Shown: positions 61,301 to 64,000 of the stretch, piece by piece
Layout: every line of letters begins with the position of its first letter
Position numbering within the stretch: the stretch's first letter is position 1
DNA from: Hydractinia symbiolongicarpus
Taxonomy: Eukaryota > Cnidaria > Hydrozoa > Anthoathecata > Hydractiniidae
DNA length: 64,000 nucleotides
Assembly: GCF_029227915.1 (NCBI RefSeq)
Contig: NC_079877.1
Location: 20,983,851 to 21,047,850 of the forward strand
Direction of reading: 5' to 3'
Made by a program: the position numbers and the translations under genes
Notes under the pieces: model-generated
Told to the model about the DNA's origin: nothing
What the model saw: only the letters and a program-made list of their open reading frames with translations
Databases searched by the model: none

Positions 61301-64000
61301 TAGCCTTCTAAAACCGTAATATGGCCTTTTGCCGCTTAATAAAGGCCTTACAGGTAAATAACGTAGTTCTACGAGCCTGCGCATGGGATCATTGGTCTAG
61401 CCTCTTCAGTCCCAATGGACTGCAACGTGCCAATTCGTTTTCCTTTTAGCCATTGGCTTATATTGCCGTCAACTACGCCCATAGCCTTCTAAAAGCTGTA
61501 ATATGGCCTTTTGCCGCCTAATAAAGGCTTTACACGTAAATCACGTAGTTCCACGAGCCTGCGCATCGTATCATTGGTCTAATCCTTTCAGTCTCAATGG
61601 ATTACAACGTCCCAAGTCGTTTTCTTTGGAGGTATTGCCTTATATCACCGTCAACTACCTGCATAGCCTTCTAAAGGCTCTGATATGGCCTTTTGTCGCC
61701 TATTAAAGGACTTACACGTAAATCACGTATTTCCAAGGGCCTGCGCATGGTACCATTAATTTAGTCCTCTCCGCCTTAATAAATTACCACGTCCAAAGTG
61801 CTTTTCTTTGGGGCCTTGACCTGATATCACCCTCAAAAACGCGCATAGCCTTCTAAAATCCGTAATATGACATTTCGTGGCATAATAAAGGACTTACACG
61901 TAAATCACGTATTTCCACGAGCCTGCGCGTGGGATCATTGGTCTAGCCCCTTCAGTCCCAATGGACTGCAACGTGCCAAGTCGTTTTCCTTTTGGCCAGT
62001 GGCTTATATTGCCGTCAACTACGCCCATAGCCTTCTAAAAGCTGTAATATGGCCTTTTGCCGCCTAATAAAGGCTTTACACGTAAATCACTTGGTCCCAC
62101 GATCCTCTCCGCATGGTATCATTGGTCTAATCCCTTCAGTCTCAATGGACAACAACGTGCCAAGTCCTTTTCCTTGGCCCCATGGCCTAATATCACCGTC
62201 AACTACATGCATGGCTTTCTAAAATCCGTAATATGACATTTCGTGGCATAATAAAGGACCTGCACGTAAATCACGTATTTCCACGAGCCTGCGCGTGGTA
62301 CCATTAGTTTAGTCCTTTCCGCCTTAATAAATTACCACGTCCAAAGTGCTTTTCCTTGGGGCCACGACCTGATATCACCTTTAAAAACGCGCATAGTCTT
62401 TTAAAATCCGTAATATGGCCTTTTGCCGCCTAATAAAAGTCTTACCCGTAAATCACGTGGTTGCACGAGTCTCTCCGCATGGCATCATAGGTCTCGTCCT
62501 TTCAGTCTCAATGGACTGCAACGTGCCAAGTCGTTTCGTTTGGCGCCATGACCTGATATCACCTTCAAAAACGCGCATAGCCTTCTAAAAGCCGTAATAT
62601 GGCCTTTTGCCGCCTAATAAAGGCCTTACACGTAAGTCACGTAGTTCCACGAACATGCGCATGGCATCATTGGTCTAGTCCTTTCATTCTCAATGGACTA
62701 CAACGTGCCAAGTCGTTTTCCTTTTAGCCATTGGCTTATATTGCCGTCAACTACGCCCATAGCCTTCTAAAAGCTGTAATATGGCCTTTTGCCGCCTAAT
62801 AAAGGCTTTACACGTAAATCACGTAGTTCCACGAGCCTGCGCATGGTATCATTGGTCTAATCCTTTCAGTCTCAATGGAGTACAGTGTGCCAAGTCGTTT
62901 TCTTTGGAGCCCTGTCCTTATATCACAGTCAAATACGTGCATAACTTTCTAAAGGCTGTGATATGGCCTTTTGTCGCCTATTAAAGGACTTACACGTAAA
63001 TCACGTATTTCCACGAGCCTGCGCATGGTACCATTAGTTTAGTCCTTTCCGTCTTAATAAATTACCCCGTCCAAAGCTATTTTCTTTGGGGCCATGACCT
63101 GATGTCACCTTCAAAAACGCGCATAGCCTTCTAAAAGCCGTAATATGGCTTTTTGGCGCCTAATAAAGGCCTTACACGTAAATCACGTAGTTTCACGAGC
63201 CTGCGCATCTCAATATTGGTCTAGTCCCTTCATTCTCAATGGATTGCAACGTGCAAAGTCATTTTCCTTGGCGCCAAGGCCTTATATCACCGTCAACTAC
63301 GCGCATAGCCTGCTTAGGGCTGTAATATGGCCTTTTGCCGCCTAATAAAGGCTTTACACGTAAATCACGTAGTTCCACGAGCCTGCGCATGGTATCATTG
63401 GTCTAATCCTTTCAGTCTCAATGGATTACAACGTCCCAAGTCGTTTTCTTTGGAGGTATTGCCTTATATCACCGTTAACTACCTGCATAGCCTTCTAAAG
63501 GCTGTGATATGGCCTTTTGTCGCCTATTAAAGGACTTACACGTAAATCACGTATTTTCAAGGGCCTGCGCATGGTACCATTAATTTAGTCCTCTCCGCCT
63601 TAATAAATTACCACGTCCAAAGTTCTTTTCTTTGGGGCCTTGACCTGATATCACCCTCAAAAACGCGCATAACCTTCTAAAATCCGTAATATGACATTTC
63701 GTGGCATAATAAAGGACTTACACGTAAATCACGTATTTCCACGAGCCTGCGCATGGTACCATTAGTTTAGTCCTTTCCGTCTTAATAAATTACCCCGTCC
63801 AAAGCTATTTTCTTTGGGGCCATGACCTGATGTCACCTTCAAAAACGCGCATAGCCTTCTAAAAGCCGTAATATGGCTTTTTGGCGCCTAATAAAGGCCT
63901 TACACGTAAATCACGTAGTTTCACGAGCCTGCGCATCTCAATATTGGTCTAGTCCCTTCGTTCTCAATGGATTGCAACGTGCAAAGTCATTTTCCTTGGC
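58381..64000 (+). repeat. Terminal right-domain HORs (7-, 10- and 4-monomer spacings)
   Basis: The 58.4-59.9 kb part copies 54.0-55.5 kb. Monomers at about 59.69-60.05 recur at 60.96-61.32 (offset about 1278). 60041 recurs at 61867 (1826) and 61503 at 63327 (1824), both ten monomers. 63145 recurs at 63873 (728, four monomers) and the window ends inside that copy. Mean monomer length is slightly longer (about 182.5) than in HOR-A (181.6). Confidence 0.85.
62781..62984 (+). repeat. Monomer shared with 41759-41962
   Basis: This monomer (GGAGTACAGTGTGCC, TCACAGTCAAATACG) is almost identical to the one at 41759, 21022 bp away, while its immediate neighbours differ. It is a small example of long-range sharing within the right domain. 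Confidence 0.8.

Larger units (their letters stand above)
1..64000 (+). repeat. Satellite DNA array, ~182-bp monomer, about 350 head-to-tail copies
   Basis: The entire window is covered by one tandem repeat. The landmark TAATATGGC recurs at 482, 664, 846, 1028 and 1210 (spacing 182) and on to the last line. Every monomer carries the same ordered landmarks: ATGGCnTTTTGC, a GGCCTTA core, an ACGTGG/CCACG dyad, CATTGGT, CTCAATGGACTAC, CCAAGTCGTTTTCC, TATATCACC and GCATAGCCTTCTAAAA. I saw no reverse-complement monomer and no unrelated insert. Period length, uniform orientation and HOR organisation are typical of centromeric or heterochromatic satellites; centromere identity is inference. The monomer is not one I recognise by name. 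Confidence 0.98.

Noticed and set aside
120-63530. Many 61-127-codon open frames on the plus strand as protein genes
   Set aside because: They follow the satellite monomer exactly, overlap each other, change frame at every repeat, lack any recognisable domain, and vary by substitutions and frameshifts as non-coding repeats do.
1-64000. CRISPR array
   Set aside because: Repeats are 182 bp, contiguous and imperfect, with no short direct repeat separated by unique spacers and no cas genes.
1-64000. CENP-B box
   Set aside because: I looked for a TTCG-N4-A-N2-CGGG-like motif on both strands of representative monomers and saw none. The ACGTGG dyad is a different sequence.
1-64000. Inverted segments or strand switches in the array
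   Set aside because: The forward landmark CATAGCCTTCTA is present throughout, and its reverse complement was not seen in my reading.
1-64000. Bacterial-style hairpin terminators from the stem plus T-run elements
   Set aside because: Stems next to TTTTT occur in every monomer as part of the repeat, and there are no genes for them to terminate.
1-64000. Assignment to a specific named satellite or species
   Set aside because: The period is similar to several known plant satellites of about 180 bp, but the sequence does not match any I can recall reliably, so naming one would be a guess.

Overview
The whole 64 kb window is one uninterrupted tandem satellite array. A monomer of about 182 bp repeats head to tail from the first base to the last, roughly 350 times and always in the same orientation. 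I found no protein gene, rRNA, tRNA, CRISPR array, transposon body, telomere repeat or unique-sequence island. The many short open frames of 61-127 codons are by-products of the repeat: an ATG at the start of each monomer runs into a TAA just inside the next monomer.

The setting is almost certainly a nuclear chromosome of a eukaryote. A nucleosome-length monomer, multi-monomer higher-order repeats (HORs) and the lack of interspersed elements point to a centromeric or other heterochromatic satellite block. I do not recognise the monomer as a named satellite and cannot name the species. CpG is not obviously depleted, which argues weakly against a heavily CpG-methylated vertebrate genome. A plant or invertebrate fits better, but this is inference.

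Layout. (1) About 1-36.7 kb is built from a few HOR families. HOR-A is a 10-monomer unit of 1816 bp, with copies or part-copies at 0.3-2.1, 5.9-7.6, 7.6-11.4, 18.4-19.9, 27.0-28.4 and 31.0-32.8 kb. HOR-C is a 9-monomer unit of 1635 bp that shares monomers with HOR-A (19.9-21.1, 24.3-25.5, 32.8-35.5 kb). A 3-monomer unit of 546 bp lies at 14.8-15.9 kb, a 4-monomer unit of 726 bp at 12.7-14.1 kb, and a 'K' block at 16.6, 23.3, 25.5 and 29.4 kb. (2) About 36.7-64 kb is a second domain with different monomer types. It includes a segmental duplication about 4 kb long (35.5-39.7 versus 49.1-53.5 kb), a three-copy block at 42.2, 51.2 and 55.6 kb, and a terminal domain whose monomers contain a characteristic 'aataaattac...aaaaacgcgc' version. 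(3) Two long-range exchanges link the domains: a 0.94 kb patch of right-domain monomers at 28.4-29.36 kb, and a 1.2 kb block shared by 11.44-12.66 and 44.55-45.77 kb.

Inside the monomer the clearest structure is a run of five short inverted repeats. They nearly tile from about 12 bp before the monomer start to position 131 (counting from the ATGG): AAAAGCC/GGCTTTT, TAAGGCCTTA, ACGTGG-CT-CCACGT, TAGTCC/GGACTA and GCCAAG or CCCAAG/CTTGGC or CTTGGG. Several change on both sides between monomer types in a way that keeps pairing. This dyad-rich architecture, and the recurrent truncated monomers whose ends fall near the dyads, are the most interesting signals here.
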